Source of the DNA: Chloroflexota bacterium
Lineage (GTDB): Bacteria; Chloroflexota; Chloroflexia; QHBQ01; JADMIH01
Assembly: GCA_015478675.1 (NCBI GenBank)
Contig: JADMIH010000212.1
Location: forward strand, 1-6,016
Length of the DNA: 6,016 nt
Direction of reading: 5' to 3'
The notes under the pieces are model-generated. The model was not told the DNA's origin and searched no databases. It worked only from the letters and a program-made list of their open reading frames with translations. The translations under genes and the position numbers were made by a program. Every line of letters begins with the position of its first letter. Within the stretch, counting starts at the first letter, position 1. This document shows, piece after piece, positions 5,760 to 6,016 of this stretch.

Positions 5760-6016
5760 TTAAGGGTTGGCTACTGTGCTGCTATCCCCTATCTTTTCGC
5801 CCTGAACCCCTGACCTGTACTCCGCCACCGCTTGCTTGAGTGTACCCAATGCGAGGGTCGCGCAGCGGGGGCGGCTCATCACAACCTCGCGGCCCAGTTC
5901 GTCTATGATAACATCTTGCTGAAGCTCTTCGATCTCCTTGAGAGAAGCTCCTTCCATCTGACTTGAAACAAGCTCGGCTGCCGCCTGGCTGATCGTGCAT
6001 CCGTCACCCTCAAACC
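5760..6016 (-). CDS. sufU: SufU-type Fe-S cluster assembly protein, C-terminal part (5' end outside the window)
   Basis: SufU accepts sulfur from the cysteine desulfurase SufS and passes it to the SUF Fe-S assembly machinery in the cytoplasm; it binds zinc through conserved Asp and Cys residues. Read to the window edge, 84 residues are visible. They start FEGDGCTISQAAAELV, which contains the second conserved cysteine and corresponds to the G-x-G-C-x-I-S motif, and include MSRPRCATLALGTLKQAV, which contains the third conserved cysteine (R-x-x-C-A-T-L). The N-terminal half with the first cysteine lies beyond position 6016. The ATG at 5957 is internal, not a start. The frame is open and the family length (about 140-150) is compatible with a normal gene. 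It converges on the 208-residue hypothetical gene. Confidence 0.9.
   Translation of the reverse strand, partial: FEGDGCTISQAAAELVSSQMEGASLKEIEELQQDVIIDELGREVVMSRPRCATLALGTLKQAVAEYRSGVQGEKIGDSSTVANP

Overview
The window looks like ordinary chromosomal DNA of a moderately GC-rich bacterium, probably of the Chloroflexota, with Ktedonobacteria-like groups possible. That placement is inferred from gene content: an rpmI-rplT-trmH cluster, a DUF3090 protein (a family known mainly from Actinomycetota and Chloroflexota), a SufU-type Fe-S scaffold, and intergenic G/C-rich palindromic repeats. No sequence comparison was run, so the phylum call is tentative. No phage genes, transposase, CRISPR array, tRNA or rRNA was seen.

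Layout. Positions 1-147 are gene-free and hold copies of a G-rich palindromic repeat plus an 8-bp tandem repeat. Positions 148-1818 (minus strand) form a translation operon read as rpmI (L35), rplT (L20 with an extra acidic tail) and a TrmH/SpoU-family rRNA 2'-O-methyltransferase. It is driven by a very good promoter (extended -10 TATAAT, 17-bp spacer) at 1897-1925. A strong 12-bp hairpin without a T-tract lies between rplT and trmH. The gap 1926-2229 carries another copy of the palindromic repeat. A MidA/NDUFAF7-type methyltransferase (2230-3384, minus) is divergent from a membrane protein at 3449-4300 (plus) that combines a zinc ribbon, a linker and a PH-like fold apparently split by two membrane helices. 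Their promoters appear to share overlapping -10 elements.

The membrane protein converges on a DUF3090 gene (4410-4961, minus). That gene is divergent from an unrecognised 208-residue protein (5125-5751, plus) whose start sits where a promoter would begin the transcript, suggesting a leaderless mRNA. This gene in turn converges, with 8 bp between stop codons, on the 3' part of sufU (5760 to the window end, minus).

The genes are mostly housekeeping: ribosome assembly and rRNA modification, a complex I assembly-type methyltransferase, and Fe-S cluster assembly. The less understood items are the split PH-like membrane protein, the 208-residue protein, the repeat family and the hairpin before trmH. 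I see no convincing evidence of a new multi-gene system.
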